Assembly: GCF_001293775.1 (NCBI RefSeq)
Contig: NZ_LGLN01000010.1
Span: forward strand, 99,737-143,912
DNA length: 44,176 nt
Direction: 5' to 3'
DNA from: Pseudomonas syringae pv. cilantro
GTDB lineage: Bacteria > Pseudomonadota > Gammaproteobacteria > Pseudomonadales > Pseudomonadaceae
The position numbers and the translations under genes are program-made. Below, one piece after another: positions 23,679 to 32,547 of this stretch (position 1 is the stretch's first letter; each line of letters opens with the position of its first letter). Below the pieces are notes generated by a model. It made no database searches and had not been told where the DNA came from. It saw only the letters and a list, made by a program, of their open reading frames with translations.

Positions 23679-24708
23679 AACGCCTACGTTACCGGCGCTG
23701 ATCAACCGAACCCAGGTCGACCTCGCCGACGAAGCGCTGCGCCAGTCCGATGCTCGGGTACTGTCGCGCGCACACAGCGGTGCAGCCTATGGGCTGTACG
23801 GCTATCAGGACTGGATCGCCGACCAGATTCTGCCGGACACCGCCGACGAGGACACCCTCGAACGGCAAGCCATCCTGCGCTTGCGCCAACCACGCAAGGT
23901 CGCGCAGGCCGCCAGCGGTTCGGTGCGCTTTACCGCTGCGGCCGGGGCTGTGCTGGATGTGGACACCGTTTTGCAATTCAGCGACGGACGCTTCTTCCGA
24001 GTGACCAAAGGCGTCACCACGGTCGCGGGCAACAACACAACCACGGTCGAAGCAGTGGATGCAGGCATTCTCGGTAACGCCGATGCTGGCCTGGCGATGA
24101 CGGCGGTGCAGCCGATCGAAGGCATCGACAGTACGTTCATCGTGGTCGGCGACGGTCTGGCGGGTGGCATCGCGCAGGAAAGCATCGAGTCGTTGCGCGC
24201 GCGCGTGGTGCGCTCTTATCGCGTCATTCCGCATGGCGGCAATCAGGACGATTACGTGACCTGGGCGCTGGAACTGCCGGGCGTAACGCGTGCCTGGTGC
24301 GTGCGTCGTTACTTGGGGCCAGGCACCGTCGCGGTGTTCTTCATGCGTGACGATGATGTCAATCCGATCCCCGACGCCGGCCAACTGGCTGAAATGGCTG
24401 CCTATCTAGAGCCGCTGCGACCGGTGACTGCCGAGGTGTACGTGCTGGCGCCGGTGCAGAAGCCGGTGGTCTACACCATCAGACTGACACCCGATACCTC
24501 GGCGGTGCGCGCGGCGGTCGAGGCCCAGTTGCTGGACCTGCACAACCGCGAGGGCGGACTGGGCGAAACCCTGCTGCTGACGCACATCGCCGAAGCCATC
24601 AGCCGGGCTGCAGGCGAAACCGATCATGTGCTGGTTTCGCCGGTCGCCAACGTCACGGCGGCGGCCAATCAGTTGCTCACGTTCGGGGGCATCCAATGGT
24701 CGTCATAA
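23668..24708 (+). CDS. baseplate J-like wedge protein (Mu gp47)
   Basis: 346-aa wedge protein of the baseplate J family, which undergoes the large rearrangement that triggers contraction. Markers are the N-terminus FETPTLPALINRTQVDLADE, QASGSVRFTAAAGAVLD-like segments, TTTVEAVDAGILGNADAG, ESLRARVVRSYRVIPHGGNQDDYVTWA, and a C-terminus ending NQLLTFGGIQW. It overlaps the gp48-like gene by 13 nt. Confidence 0.92.
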   Translation: MPFETPTLPALINRTQVDLADEALRQSDARVLSRAHSGAAYGLYGYQDWIADQILPDTADEDTLERQAILRLRQPRKVAQAASGSVRFTAAAGAVLDVDTVLQFSDGRFFRVTKGVTTVAGNNTTTVEAVDAGILGNADAGLAMTAVQPIEGIDSTFIVVGDGLAGGIAQESIESLRARVVRSYRVIPHGGNQDDYVTWALELPGVTRAWCVRRYLGPGTVAVFFMRDDDVNPIPDAGQLAEMAAYLEPLRPVTAEVYVLAPVQKPVVYTIRLTPDTSAVRAAVEAQLLDLHNREGGLGETLLLTHIAEAISRAAGETDHVLVSPVANVTAAANQLLTFGGIQWSS

Positions 24709-25295
24709 GAACCGCCGAGCACTACGCCGGGCAACTTCAAGCGCTGCTGCCTCCCGGCCCCGCCTGGGACCCGGAGCGCGTGCCGCAATTGCAGCAAGTC
24801 ATCACCGGTCTGTCCCGCGAGTTTGCGCGCATCGACGGGCGCGCGTTCGACCTGCTCAACGAGATGGACCCTGCCACCGTCAGTGAGCTGGTGCCGGATT
24901 GGGAGCGGGTCATGAACCTGCCTGACCCGTGTCTGGGGCTCAAACCCCTGTTCGCCGACCGGCGCCTGTCTGTGCGCCAGCGGCTAGTGGCAGTGGGAGG
25001 GCAGAACGCAGCGTTCTACATCGACATTGCCATCAGCCAGGGCTACCCCGACGCCACCGTGACCGAACACCGAGCGCCCCGTATGGGGCGTTCGCGTTTT
25101 GGCCTGGCGCACTTCGGCACCTGGAACGCGCAATTCATGTGGACCCTGAACACCGGCGGCCGCCAGCGGCTGGGGCGGCGCTTCGGGGCCAGCTACTGGG
25201 GCGAGCGATTCGGGGTCAACCCTGGCACCGCGATCGAGTGTTTGATTCGTCGAGCAGCACCGGCGCACAGCGTCGAATTCGTTAACTTCAACTGA
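24696..25295 (+). CDS. Mu gp48-like baseplate protein (DUF2313, tail protein I type)
   Basis: 199-aa protein of the YmfQ/DUF2313 family that links the wedge to the tail fibre. Markers: YAGQLQALLPPGPAWDPERV, NEMDPATVSELVPDWERVMNLPDPC, then RQRLVAVGGQNAAFYIDIA, and the C-terminal CLIRRAAPAHSVEFVNFN. It ends 10 nt before the fibre gene. Fits P2 gpI in position and size. Confidence 0.9.
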   Translation: MVVIRTAEHYAGQLQALLPPGPAWDPERVPQLQQVITGLSREFARIDGRAFDLLNEMDPATVSELVPDWERVMNLPDPCLGLKPLFADRRLSVRQRLVAVGGQNAAFYIDIAISQGYPDATVTEHRAPRMGRSRFGLAHFGTWNAQFMWTLNTGGRQRLGRRFGASYWGERFGVNPGTAIECLIRRAAPAHSVEFVNFN

Positions 25296-25305
25296 GGAAC
25301 ACAAT

Positions 25306-27180
25306 GTGGATTATCCCAAGAGTGTGCCAAGCGTAGGCTTGGTCAGCGGCAAATTTGTAGATGAAAACCCGGCCACCGGCACGCCCGGCTCGCTGATCCC
25401 TGCAGCCTGGGGGAACTCGGTGACGCAGGAGATTTTGAACGTCATCCAGGGTGCCGGCCTGGTGCCCAATGAGGCGGATGTCACCCAGTTGCATCGGGCT
25501 ATTCTGGGCCTCGCCGCGTCTGATTATAAAAAGGCCGTGCGCTGCGCCACGACGGTGTCGATCGGCCTGAGCGGCCTGCAGACCATTGATGACGTCGTAC
25601 TGGTCACGGGCGACCGCGTGCTGGTCAAGAATCAGGACACTGCGTCGCAGAACTGGATTTATGTGGCTGCGGCAGGCGCCTGGACCCGCGCGCAGGATGC
25701 GAACGAAAGTAACGAATGCAACCCCGGGCACCTGGTGCCGGTGCAGGCCGGCACGAAAAACGCCGGGACGGTATGGCAGTTGGTCAACACGGTATTTCCG
25801 GTATTGGGAACAACGGCGCTGGTGTTTGAGCGTTTGCTGGGACGTAGTGGCGTGGCAGCGGGTGATTACACTCGCGTAAAGGTCAACAAGTTCGGTCAGG
25901 TGGAAGAGGGGAGTAACCCGACGACACTCAGCGGTAACGGTATTCAGGATGCCTATACAAAAGCCGAGGCGGATTTGCGCGATCTGCAACGGCCTTTGCG
26001 GGATTCCATCACTTATGTCGGCTTGGCTAACAACAAACCTGATGCGCCTTACATGCGCCGTGAGTCCGATGGGGCTTTGGTTCCCCTGCAGCCGAGCCTG
26101 GGTTTTGCGCCGGTGCAACAAGGGGGGGGTGTGGGGCAGCAAACCAATTCGGTGAAAATCGGTTGGTCGCCTACAGGCTTGAAGGCGACAGTTGATGTCA
26201 CTGACTTGGGCAACCTCTGGTACTCCGGTAACTTCGACCCCGCAGGTAAAGCCAACTGGGGGGCTACACTGGCGAGCTATAGGATTTCGGATGCTTACAC
26301 AAAGGCCGAGGTGTACGCTAAAAGTGAAGTCGACACGCGGGTGGCAGAAAGGGCTCTAGCTGACAGCATCTCTTTCGTGGGGTTGGGCAGTGGTGATCTA
26401 ACGCAGCCTTACATGCGACGGGTTGCTGACTCAGTTATCTGCTGGCTTCAGACCAAACTGAACTATACACCGGTTCAGCAGGGCACCGGTATCAGCCAGA
26501 ACAATGCGGTCGTAAAGATGGGCTGGTCGCCCAGCGGACTCAAAGCAACAGTCGACGTTACTGATATTGGAAATTTTTGGTATTCATCTAACTTTGACCC
26601 CGGCACCAAAGCTAACTGGGGCACAACATTGGCTGCTTATGGCATCACCAATGCGTACACAAAAGCCGAGATCGACGCTCGCGAAGCACAGCTTGCCGGA
26701 ACGGATTCGATATCGGCAGTAGGATTAGCCGGTAATGATCCGACGCTGCCTTATATGCGCCGTCTATCAGATAATCAAGTGTACTACTTGCAGCCGCGCT
26801 TGGGCTTTGCGCCTGTTGAACAGGGCGGTGGTCCCAATATGTCTACCAGCAGAATTCGCATTGGTTACAACAATGCCGGGAGTTTGCGCCTTCAAGTAGA
26901 CAGTTCTGACCTGGGTGACATTATCAATGATCAGAATCTAACAGCTAAACTTGTCGCGATAGGACTTGGAGGCATTGGGTCGTATGCTCTTGCGCGGGTC
27001 ATAAACTCTCAGGGGGCGGTCAATCAGGGCGGTATAGTGGCGGGCGCTAACTTGATTTATAGCTCCACAAACAGTAGCGACGGAACCACTAATAATTCTG
27101 GGATTATTAATGTAGGAACCTGGCGCGCCCATGGGGCGTTTTCCAATAATGAACGTACTCTCTTTCAACGAGTTTCATAA
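25306..27180 (+). CDS. tailocin tail fibre (receptor-binding protein)
   Basis: 624-aa fibre that binds the target cell, probably its lipopolysaccharide, and so sets killing range. The start is GTG 25306, with GAGGAA about 6 nt upstream and the family N-terminus DYPKSVPSVGLVSGKFVDE; the nearby ATG 25304 is out of frame. Residues about 1-200 are the conserved baseplate-attachment part. Three related repeat units of 114-120 aa begin at residues 215, 329 and 449 with AYTKAE and share SIxxVGL, PYMRR and KATVDVTDxGN. The C-terminal ~80 residues differ, are Ser/Asn-rich and end ERTLFQRVS. The 3' end is AT-richer than the rest of the operon, typical of fast-exchanging fibre tips. Confidence 0.88.
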   Translation: MDYPKSVPSVGLVSGKFVDENPATGTPGSLIPAAWGNSVTQEILNVIQGAGLVPNEADVTQLHRAILGLAASDYKKAVRCATTVSIGLSGLQTIDDVVLVTGDRVLVKNQDTASQNWIYVAAAGAWTRAQDANESNECNPGHLVPVQAGTKNAGTVWQLVNTVFPVLGTTALVFERLLGRSGVAAGDYTRVKVNKFGQVEEGSNPTTLSGNGIQDAYTKAEADLRDLQRPLRDSITYVGLANNKPDAPYMRRESDGALVPLQPSLGFAPVQQGGGVGQQTNSVKIGWSPTGLKATVDVTDLGNLWYSGNFDPAGKANWGATLASYRISDAYTKAEVYAKSEVDTRVAERALADSISFVGLGSGDLTQPYMRRVADSVICWLQTKLNYTPVQQGTGISQNNAVVKMGWSPSGLKATVDVTDIGNFWYSSNFDPGTKANWGTTLAAYGITNAYTKAEIDAREAQLAGTDSISAVGLAGNDPTLPYMRRLSDNQVYYLQPRLGFAPVEQGGGPNMSTSRIRIGYNNAGSLRLQVDSSDLGDIINDQNLTAKLVAIGLGGIGSYALARVINSQGAVNQGGIVAGANLIYSSTNSSDGTTNNSGIINVGTWRAHGAFSNNERTLFQRVS

Positions 27181-27190
27181 AGGTAATCAC

Positions 27191-27733
27191 ATGAACACAG
27201 TATCAAGTGCTCGTAATCCTCGCTGGGCCGATCAGGCCCATACATCTATCGTTCTTTGGGTGGTCTTTGAGGAGACCAAGGAGTTGTATGGTGAAGTGCC
27301 CTTCGCCGCCTCTGCCGATGACCCGGAACCACATGGTGTTGATCTTTTCAATCGCGCAATCGCAGGTGAGTTTGGCGAGATTCTTGAGCCTACCGAAGAT
27401 ATGGTCATGGCACACGTCATGATTATGCGTGGCGGTTATTCGGCCGGGGCTACTGAAAAAATCAATGCATTGGCTAACGAGCTGGATACTTTGCAAGACG
27501 CCGTCGCACTGGGCTTGGCCACTGAATCTCAACGGGAAGCCCTGCCTGCGCTAAAAGCTGAGCTTGATGCATATCGACTGTACCGCGTGCAACTCGCCCA
27601 ACTCGATGCGCAGCCAGGCTTTCCGGAATCGTTCGTCTGGCCCGTACCGCCTGCGTCGCCATTCGTATACGTAAAGCCGATTGAACAGCCAACACCGTTC
27701 ACAGGTGTGAGTGCAGACGAACTGCCCAAGTAA
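27191..27733 (+). CDS. tail fibre assembly chaperone
   Basis: 180-aa Tfa-like chaperone expected to fold or trimerise the fibre. It has YGEVPF, DLFNRAIAGEFGEI, a long helical middle, and the Pro-rich C-terminus (WPVPPASPFVYVKPIEQPTP). AAAGG precedes ATG 27191 by about 8 nt. It lies 10 nt after the fibre gene; fibre and chaperone are usually co-inherited pairs. A strong terminator follows. Confidence 0.82.
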   Translation: MNTVSSARNPRWADQAHTSIVLWVVFEETKELYGEVPFAASADDPEPHGVDLFNRAIAGEFGEILEPTEDMVMAHVMIMRGGYSAGATEKINALANELDTLQDAVALGLATESQREALPALKAELDAYRLYRVQLAQLDAQPGFPESFVWPVPPASPFVYVKPIEQPTPFTGVSADELPK

Positions 27734-27734
27734 T

Positions 27735-27763
27735 AACGCCCCGCACTGACGGGGCGTTGTTTT
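27735..27763 (+). terminator. intrinsic terminator between structural and lysis genes
   Basis: A perfect 9-bp stem AACGCCCCG / CGGGGCGTT with loop CACTGA is followed by GTTTT. It separates tail genes from the endolysin, so lysis genes need readthrough or their own promoter. Confidence 0.85.
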
Positions 27764-27846
27764 ATCTGCAATCCACGTGGCTTTAAGCAGGAGGGTTTTA
27801 TCAACTCGGGGTGCAGCTTGGTTCTGCAAGCCTTACAGGAGGAACT

Positions 27847-28392
27847 ATGCCTATCAACCAGCAACAACTGCTAAAAATCCTCCCCAACGCCGGCCCGCAA
27901 GCCGGCGTTTTTGTTCCTGCGCTTAACACCGCCATGACCCGCTACGCCATCAATACCCGGCTGCGCATCGCCGGATTCATCGCCCAGGTAGGGCATGAAT
28001 CCGGGCAGCTTCGCTATGTGCGTGAACTGGGTGGCAACAGCTATCTCTCCATGTACGACACGGGGCAGTTGGCGCTGCGTCTGGGCAATACGCCAGACGC
28101 AGATGGCGACGGCCAGCTCTATCGGGGTCGCGGGCTGATTCAGGTGACGGGGCGAGCCAACTATGAGGCGTGCGGGGAGGCGCTGGGGCTGGATCTGTTG
28201 CGCCAGCCGCAACTGCTCGAACAGCCAGACCACGCGGCCATGTCGGCGGCGTGGTTCTGGGATAGGGCCAACCTCAACGTACTGGCAGACAAGGGCGACT
28301 TTCTGATGATCACCCGCCGTATCAACGGCGGCACCAATGGTCTCGCTGACAGGCAAGTGCTGTATCAGCGGGCACTGGAGGTGCTGCCATGA
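27847..28392 (+). CDS. GH19-type chitinase-like endolysin
   Basis: 181-aa peptidoglycan-degrading enzyme of the glycoside hydrolase 19 fold used by many phages to lyse the host. It has RIAGFIAQVGHESGQLRYVRE with candidate catalytic Glu51 and Glu60, YRGRGLIQVTGRANYEACG, AAWFWDRANLN and RRINGGTNGLADRQ. AGGAGG lies 6 nt before ATG 27847. No signal peptide is seen, so it needs a holin for release. It overlaps the spanin gene by 4 nt. Confidence 0.9.
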   Translation: MPINQQQLLKILPNAGPQAGVFVPALNTAMTRYAINTRLRIAGFIAQVGHESGQLRYVRELGGNSYLSMYDTGQLALRLGNTPDADGDGQLYRGRGLIQVTGRANYEACGEALGLDLLRQPQLLEQPDHAAMSAAWFWDRANLNVLADKGDFLMITRRINGGTNGLADRQVLYQRALEVLP

Positions 28393-28898
28393 AAGCGCTG
28401 GATGCGCGATTCCTGATCCTGGCATTCGTGCTGGGTTCGGGGCTGGGTACGTGGACGGCCTGGAAGTGGCAGGCGGCGTGTTACGGCCTGCAACTGTCAG
28501 CGCAAGCGCAGGGTTATCAGCGCGAGCGTGAGCAGGCGGCGCTGGCGGTCGTCGACTGGCAGAACGCCGAACAGGCCAAAAGGCGCGCGCTGGAAATCCG
28601 CCTGCGTGACAGTGACACAACCCTTCACAAGGAATTGAGCGATGCTCAGACCTCTCAAACTCGTTTGCGCGACCGTCTGGCCACTGCTGATCTGCGGCTG
28701 TCAGTCCTTCTCGCCAACCCCCTCGCGGATGATGAAATGCCAGCCACCGCCGACGCCGGCGGCCTGGTTCATGGAAGCGCGCGAGGCGAACTTGACCCGG
28801 CGGCTGCTGGGCGAATTGTCGCCATCACCGATGACGGCGATCAGGGATTGATCGCCTTGAAGGCCTGCCAGGCCTACGTGCGCGAGATTGCGCACTGA
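28389..28898 (+). CDS. Rz-type inner-membrane spanin
   Basis: 169-aa i-spanin for the last step of lysis (outer-membrane disruption). It has an N-terminal transmembrane helix at about residues 7-26 (FLILAFVLGSGLGTWTAW) and a charged periplasmic coiled coil (QREREQAALAVVDWQNAEQA and on). It contains an out-of-frame lipoprotein gene, the o-spanin Rz1, at 28642-28851. It follows the endolysin with a 4-nt overlap. Confidence 0.86.
   Translation: MKALDARFLILAFVLGSGLGTWTAWKWQAACYGLQLSAQAQGYQREREQAALAVVDWQNAEQAKRRALEIRLRDSDTTLHKELSDAQTSQTRLRDRLATADLRLSVLLANPLADDEMPATADAGGLVHGSARGELDPAAAGRIVAITDDGDQGLIALKACQAYVREIAH
28642..28851 (+). CDS. Rz1-type outer-membrane spanin lipoprotein nested in Rz
   Basis: 69-aa protein entirely inside the Rz gene in the +1 frame. 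It has a positive N-terminus (MLRPLK), a hydrophobic signal and a lipobox-like ICGC, giving a predicted acylated Cys at residue 20. A Pro-rich stretch (QPPPTPAAW) then follows, as in other Rz1 proteins. AAGGA lies 9 nt upstream of ATG 28642. Nested Rz/Rz1 pairs are classical in lambda. Confidence 0.75.
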   Translation: MLRPLKLVCATVWPLLICGCQSFSPTPSRMMKCQPPPTPAAWFMEAREANLTRRLLGELSPSPMTAIRD

Positions 28899-28940
28899 TG
28901 TTTCCCTCCCGCAAAGGCCATCGTGCCCCCGCCTCAATCC

Positions 28941-28970
28941 CGCCTCCGCAAGGAGGTGCGGCCCTCTTTT
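28941..28970 (+). terminator. terminator at the right end of the tailocin
   Basis: CGCCTCC-GCAA-GGAGGTG forms a 7-bp stem (one G-T pair) with a GNRA loop, followed after GCGGCCC by TCTTTT. It ends the lysis transcript before the trpG promoter. Confidence 0.55.
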
Positions 28971-29015
28971 CAGCCGTTGCCGGCTCATCAATCGGTCCCG
29001 CCCGGTACATTCATA

Positions 29016-29044
29016 TTGCACCGGTCGATTCGGTACGCTAATGT
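29016..29044 (+). promoter_or_regulatory. putative sigma-70 promoter of trpGDC
   Basis: TTGCAC (29016-29021), a 17-bp spacer, then TAATGT (29039-29044), about 54 bp upstream of the trpG leader peptide. Its position outside the tailocin keeps trpGDC independent of the island. Confidence 0.45.
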
Positions 29045-29097
29045 CCCGAAACGTACCAACGAGACCCCCTCCCGTGACGACAGTCAGCAAGCTTTTG

Positions 29098-29142
29098 ATG
29101 CGCGTTATCAAGGCTCACGCCCGTTGGCGTTGGCGCGCCTGA
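29098..29142 (+). CDS. trpG leader peptide (14 aa)
   Basis: ATG 29098 to TGA 29142 encodes MRVIKAHARWRWRA with two Trp codons (29125, 29131). It differs from the trpE leader at 6267 only at residues 2 and 7. It is not nested in another gene here. Ribosome stalling on the Trp codons would control a downstream hairpin; attenuation of trpGDC is described in Pseudomonas putida. Confidence 0.8.
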   Translation: MRVIKAHARWRWRA

Positions 29143-29305
29143 CTATTTCCTTGCCGGCCCGGCCGGACCCGTACCTGTATGCCTTCGGTTTGTGATGTTT
29201 TTGCCGTTGTCACCTCAAGCGTTGTGGCTGAAGAGTGGCGCATGAGCGAAGCAGAATCCGGAAGGCCTGAATCAAAAGTCAGTAAATCAAAAGGTTGATA
29301 GCAAA
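29143..29305 (+). promoter_or_regulatory. trpG attenuator region
   Basis: 29154-29166 can form a CCGG / CCGG hairpin directly after the leader stop, parallel to 6322-6335 before trpE. TTTTT occurs at 29198-29202, after a more distal segment. The remaining 100 nt to trpG hold no open frame I can support. The exact antiterminator pairing needs folding. Confidence 0.45.
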
Positions 29306-29905
29306 ATGTTGCTGATGATCGATAACTACGATTCCTTTACCTACAACGTCGTGCAGTACCTCGGTGAGCTTGGGGCAGACGTCAAAGTCATCCGCAATGA
29401 CGAACTGACCATTGCCCAGATCGAGGCGCTGAACCCTGAGCGCATCGTGGTCTCGCCCGGTCCGTGCACGCCCAACGAAGCCGGTGTCTCGCTGGAGGTG
29501 ATCAAGCACTTCGCGGGCAAGCTGCCGATTCTGGGTGTTTGCCTTGGGCATCAGTCCATCGGCCAGGCGTTCGGTGGCGAAGTGGTGCGCGCGCGGCAGG
29601 TGATGCACGGCAAGACCAGCCCGGTGGTTCACAGGGACGGCGGCGTGTTTGCAGGTTTGAACCATCCGTTGGTGGTAACCCGCTACCACTCGCTGGTGGT
29701 CAAAAGCGATACCCTGCCCGAGTGTCTGGAAATGACGGCATGGACGGCGCTGGAAGACGGTTCGGTTGACGAGATCATGGGCCTGCGTCACAAGACATTG
29801 AACGTCGAGGGTGTGCAGTTTCACCCCGAGTCGATCCTGACCGAGCAAGGTCACGAACTGTTCGCCAACTTTCTCAAACAGAGCGGCGGCCAGCGTCAGG
29901 GCTAA
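29306..29905 (+). CDS. trpG: anthranilate synthase component II (glutamine amidotransferase)
   Basis: 199-aa subunit that hydrolyses glutamine and passes ammonia to TrpE. Class-I amidotransferase features: [20 protein letters not shown] at the N-terminus, [11 protein letters not shown], nucleophile Cys79 in [11 protein letters not shown], and the His-Glu of VQFHPESIL. It starts the trpGDC operon, 10 nt before trpD. The partner trpE lies about 21 kb upstream across the tailocin. Confidence 0.96.
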   Translation: MLLMIDNYDSFTYNVVQYLGELGADVKVIRNDELTIAQIEALNPERIVVSPGPCTPNEAGVSLEVIKHFAGKLPILGVCLGHQSIGQAFGGEVVRARQVMHGKTSPVVHRDGGVFAGLNHPLVVTRYHSLVVKSDTLPECLEMTAWTALEDGSVDEIMGLRHKTLNVEGVQFHPESILTEQGHELFANFLKQSGGQRQG

Positions 29906-29914
29906 GGACTTTTT

Positions 29915-30976
29915 ATGAATACTCCGATGAATATCAAAAACGCGTTGAACCGCGTGGTCAACCAGCTGGACCTGTCCACTGCCGAGATGAGCGAAGTCAT
30001 GCGTGAGATCATGACCGGCCAGTGCACTGAAGCGCAGATTGGCTCGTTTCTGATGGGCATGCGCATGAAGAGCGAGACCATCGATGAAATCGTCGGTGCT
30101 GTTCTGGTCATGCGCGAGCTGGCCGACAAGGTCGAACTGAAAACCCTCGACGGCGTTGTCGACATCGTCGGCACGGGCGGTGACGGCGCGAATATTTTCA
30201 ACGTGTCCACGGCTTCGGCGTTTGTCATTGCGGCCGCAGGCTGCACGGTAGCCAAGCACGGCAACCGCGCGGTGTCTGGCAAAAGCGGCAGCGCTGACTT
30301 GCTGGAGGCGGCAGGTGTGTACCTGAACCTGACGCCTGTTCAAGTGGCACGCTGCATTGACAGCGTCGGTATTGGCTTCATGTTTGCCCAGTCTCATCAC
30401 ACCGCCATGAAACACACTGCCGGCCCTCGCCGCGAGCTGGGGCTGCGCACATTGTTCAACATGCTTGGTCCGCTGACCAACCCGGCTGGCGTTCGTCATC
30501 AGGTCGTCGGTGTGTTCAATCAGGCACTGTGCCGCCCGCTGGCCGAAGTGTTGCTGCGTTTGGGCAGCACCCACGTGCTGGTGGTGCATTCGCAGGACGG
30601 TCTGGACGAATTCAGCCTGGCCGCGCCGACTTTCGTTGCCGAGCTGAAGAACGGCGAAGTGACTGAATACTGGGTGCATCCGGAAGAACTGGGTATAAAG
30701 AGTCAGAGCCTGTATGGCCTCGCGGTGGAAAGCCCTGCGCAGTCGCTGGACCTGATCCGCGACGCGCTGGGCCGCCGCAAGACCGAAAACGGCCAGAAGG
30801 CGGCGGAAATGATCTTACTCAATGCGGGCGCCGCTCTTTATGCGGCTGATCACGCTACAAGCTTGAAAGAGGGCGTAGCGCTGGCACACGATGCATTGCA
30901 TACCGGCCTTGCGCGGGAAAAACTGGAAGAGTTGGGTGCCTTCACGGCGGTATTCAAGCAGGAGAACGAAGCATGA
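29915..30976 (+). CDS. trpD: anthranilate phosphoribosyltransferase
   Basis: Transfers phosphoribose from PRPP to anthranilate (second step of tryptophan synthesis). 353 aa from ATG 29915, with AAGGA 7 nt upstream; an internal ATG at 29927 ([11 protein letters not shown]) matches the usual family start and would give 349 aa, so the true start is open. The PRPP loop is [18 protein letters not shown], with [19 protein letters not shown] and [22 protein letters not shown]. It overlaps trpC by 4 nt. Confidence 0.95.
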   Translation: MNTPMNIKNALNRVVNQLDLSTAEMSEVMREIMTGQCTEAQIGSFLMGMRMKSETIDEIVGAVLVMRELADKVELKTLDGVVDIVGTGGDGANIFNVSTASAFVIAAAGCTVAKHGNRAVSGKSGSADLLEAAGVYLNLTPVQVARCIDSVGIGFMFAQSHHTAMKHTAGPRRELGLRTLFNMLGPLTNPAGVRHQVVGVFNQALCRPLAEVLLRLGSTHVLVVHSQDGLDEFSLAAPTFVAELKNGEVTEYWVHPEELGIKSQSLYGLAVESPAQSLDLIRDALGRRKTENGQKAAEMILLNAGAALYAADHATSLKEGVALAHDALHTGLAREKLEELGAFTAVFKQENEA

Positions 30977-31809
30977 GCGTGCCAACCGTACTGGAAAAGA
31001 TTCTTGTCCGAAAAGCCGAAGAAGTCGCGGCCCGTCGCGCGATCGTGAGCCTGGCCGAGCTCGAACAGCAGGCGGCCAAGGCTGATGCACCTCGTGGTTT
31101 CGCAAAAGCGATGATCAATCAGGTCAAGCTGAAGCAGCCTGCGGTCATTGCCGAAATCAAGAAAGCGTCGCCGAGCAAAGGCGTTATTCGGGAAAACTTC
31201 CTGCCTGCTGATATCGCCAGAAGTTATCAGGCGGGCGGCGCGACTTGTCTCTCGGTGTTGACCGATGTCGATTTCTTCCAGGGTTCCGATGCCTATCTGC
31301 AAGAAGCGCGTGCGGCGTGCAATTTGCCGGTGATCCGCAAGGATTTCATGATCGACCCGTATCAAGTGGTTGAAGCACGTGCTTTGGGCGCCGACTGTAT
31401 TTTGCTGATTGTTTCGGCACTGGATGACGGGCGGATGGCCGAACTGGCCGCAGTTGCCAAGAGCGTCGGCCTGGATGTGCTGGTCGAGGTGCATGACGGC
31501 GACGAGCTGGATCGTGCGCTGAAAACGCTCGATACGCCATTGGTGGGCGTCAACAACCGCAACCTTCACACCTTCGACGTAAGTCTGGAAACCACGCTGG
31601 ATCTGCTGCCGCGTATTCCGCGTGATCGCATCGTGATCACTGAAAGCGGGATTCTCAACCGGGCCGACGTCGAGCTGATGGAAATCAGTGATGTGTATGC
31701 GTTTCTGGTGGGCGAAGCATTCATGCGCGCAGAAAAGCCGGGCGCAGAATTGCAGCGTCTGTTCTTCCCGGAGCGCAAGCCGGCGGCGAGCGGTCCATCC
31801 ATCGACTGA
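30973..31809 (+). CDS. trpC: indole-3-glycerol phosphate synthase
   Basis: Cyclises the ribulose intermediate to indole-3-glycerol phosphate. 278-aa TIM barrel with [13 protein letters not shown] (catalytic Lys), [39 protein letters not shown] and VITESGI. The monofunctional enzyme, not fused to TrpF, is as usual in Pseudomonas. It overlaps trpD by 4 nt. Confidence 0.95.
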   Translation: MSVPTVLEKILVRKAEEVAARRAIVSLAELEQQAAKADAPRGFAKAMINQVKLKQPAVIAEIKKASPSKGVIRENFLPADIARSYQAGGATCLSVLTDVDFFQGSDAYLQEARAACNLPVIRKDFMIDPYQVVEARALGADCILLIVSALDDGRMAELAAVAKSVGLDVLVEVHDGDELDRALKTLDTPLVGVNNRNLHTFDVSLETTLDLLPRIPRDRIVITESGILNRADVELMEISDVYAFLVGEAFMRAEKPGAELQRLFFPERKPAASGPSID

Positions 31810-31841
31810 TGGTCTTGAAGAACATTACGCTGAGGTCCGGC

Positions 31842-32537
31842 ATGCAAGACCCGATCATCGATACCTGTGTCGAACAAGGCTTGCAGGCCGAACAGGATTT
31901 ATTGGCGTCGGTCTGCGCCGGTGCGGCGGATCATGGGCTGCTGCTCTGGCGACCCAACGATCAAGCGCTGGTCATGCCGCGACGTATGAGCCGTTTGCCG
32001 GGCTTTGTCGAAGCCTGTGAGACCCTGTCTGATAATGGCTGGCCTGTACTGTTGCGGGAAACCGGTGGCGAGCCGGTGCCGCAATCTCGCGCAACCGTGA
32101 ATATCGCCCTGGTCTACGCGCAGCCCCGGATGGACGCTGATCGGGACCGGATTGAAACCGCGTATTTGCGCCTGTGTCAGCCGCTTCTGGATTTACTGGC
32201 CGAACTGGGTGGCCGGGCGTCATTGGGCGAGGTGGCTGGCGCATTCTGCGACGGCCGCTTCAACGTCAATCTCGATGGCCGCAAGATGGTCGGAACTGCC
32301 CAGCGCTGGCGTCAGAGTCAGGGCGGAACGCGCCCGGTGGTGTTGGCTCACGGTGCGTTGTTGCTGGAAGACGAGCGCTTGCAGATGGCGGCGGCGGTCA
32401 ATCGCTTCAACGAACTCTGCGAACTTGAACAACGTGTGCGAGCCGACAGCCACATTGACCTGCATGAAGCGTTTCCCGGTGTAGAGGTTGTGCCGCGTCT
32501 GGCACAGGCCTATCGGCAGCTGCTTTCCGGCCTCTGA
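31842..32537 (+). CDS. lipoate-protein-ligase-like protein
   Basis: 231-aa protein of the biotin/lipoate ligase fold. The motif FCDGRFNVNLDGRKMVGTAQRWRQ region holds the conserved Lys of LplA-type enzymes. Its substrate cannot be read from sequence. I chose ATG 31842 because GAGG lies 6 nt upstream; ATG 31809, overlapping the trpC stop, is an alternative. It follows trpC closely and is convergent with vfr, with only 10 nt between them and no terminator seen. Confidence 0.75.
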   Translation: MQDPIIDTCVEQGLQAEQDLLASVCAGAADHGLLLWRPNDQALVMPRRMSRLPGFVEACETLSDNGWPVLLRETGGEPVPQSRATVNIALVYAQPRMDADRDRIETAYLRLCQPLLDLLAELGGRASLGEVAGAFCDGRFNVNLDGRKMVGTAQRWRQSQGGTRPVVLAHGALLLEDERLQMAAAVNRFNELCELEQRVRADSHIDLHEAFPGVEVVPRLAQAYRQLLSGL

Positions 32538-32547
32538 ATACCCGTTC

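Noticed and set aside
25304..25306. ATG at 25304 as the fibre start
   Set aside because: It is out of frame with the conserved N-terminus DYPKSVPSVGL; GTG 25306 is in frame and well placed after GAGGAA.
10194..28970. A complete inducible prophage
   Set aside because: No capsid, portal, protease, terminase, integrase, transposase or attachment-site duplication could be found.
29279..30679. 466-aa minus-strand open frame across trpG and trpD
   Set aside because: Antisense to two well-conserved genes.
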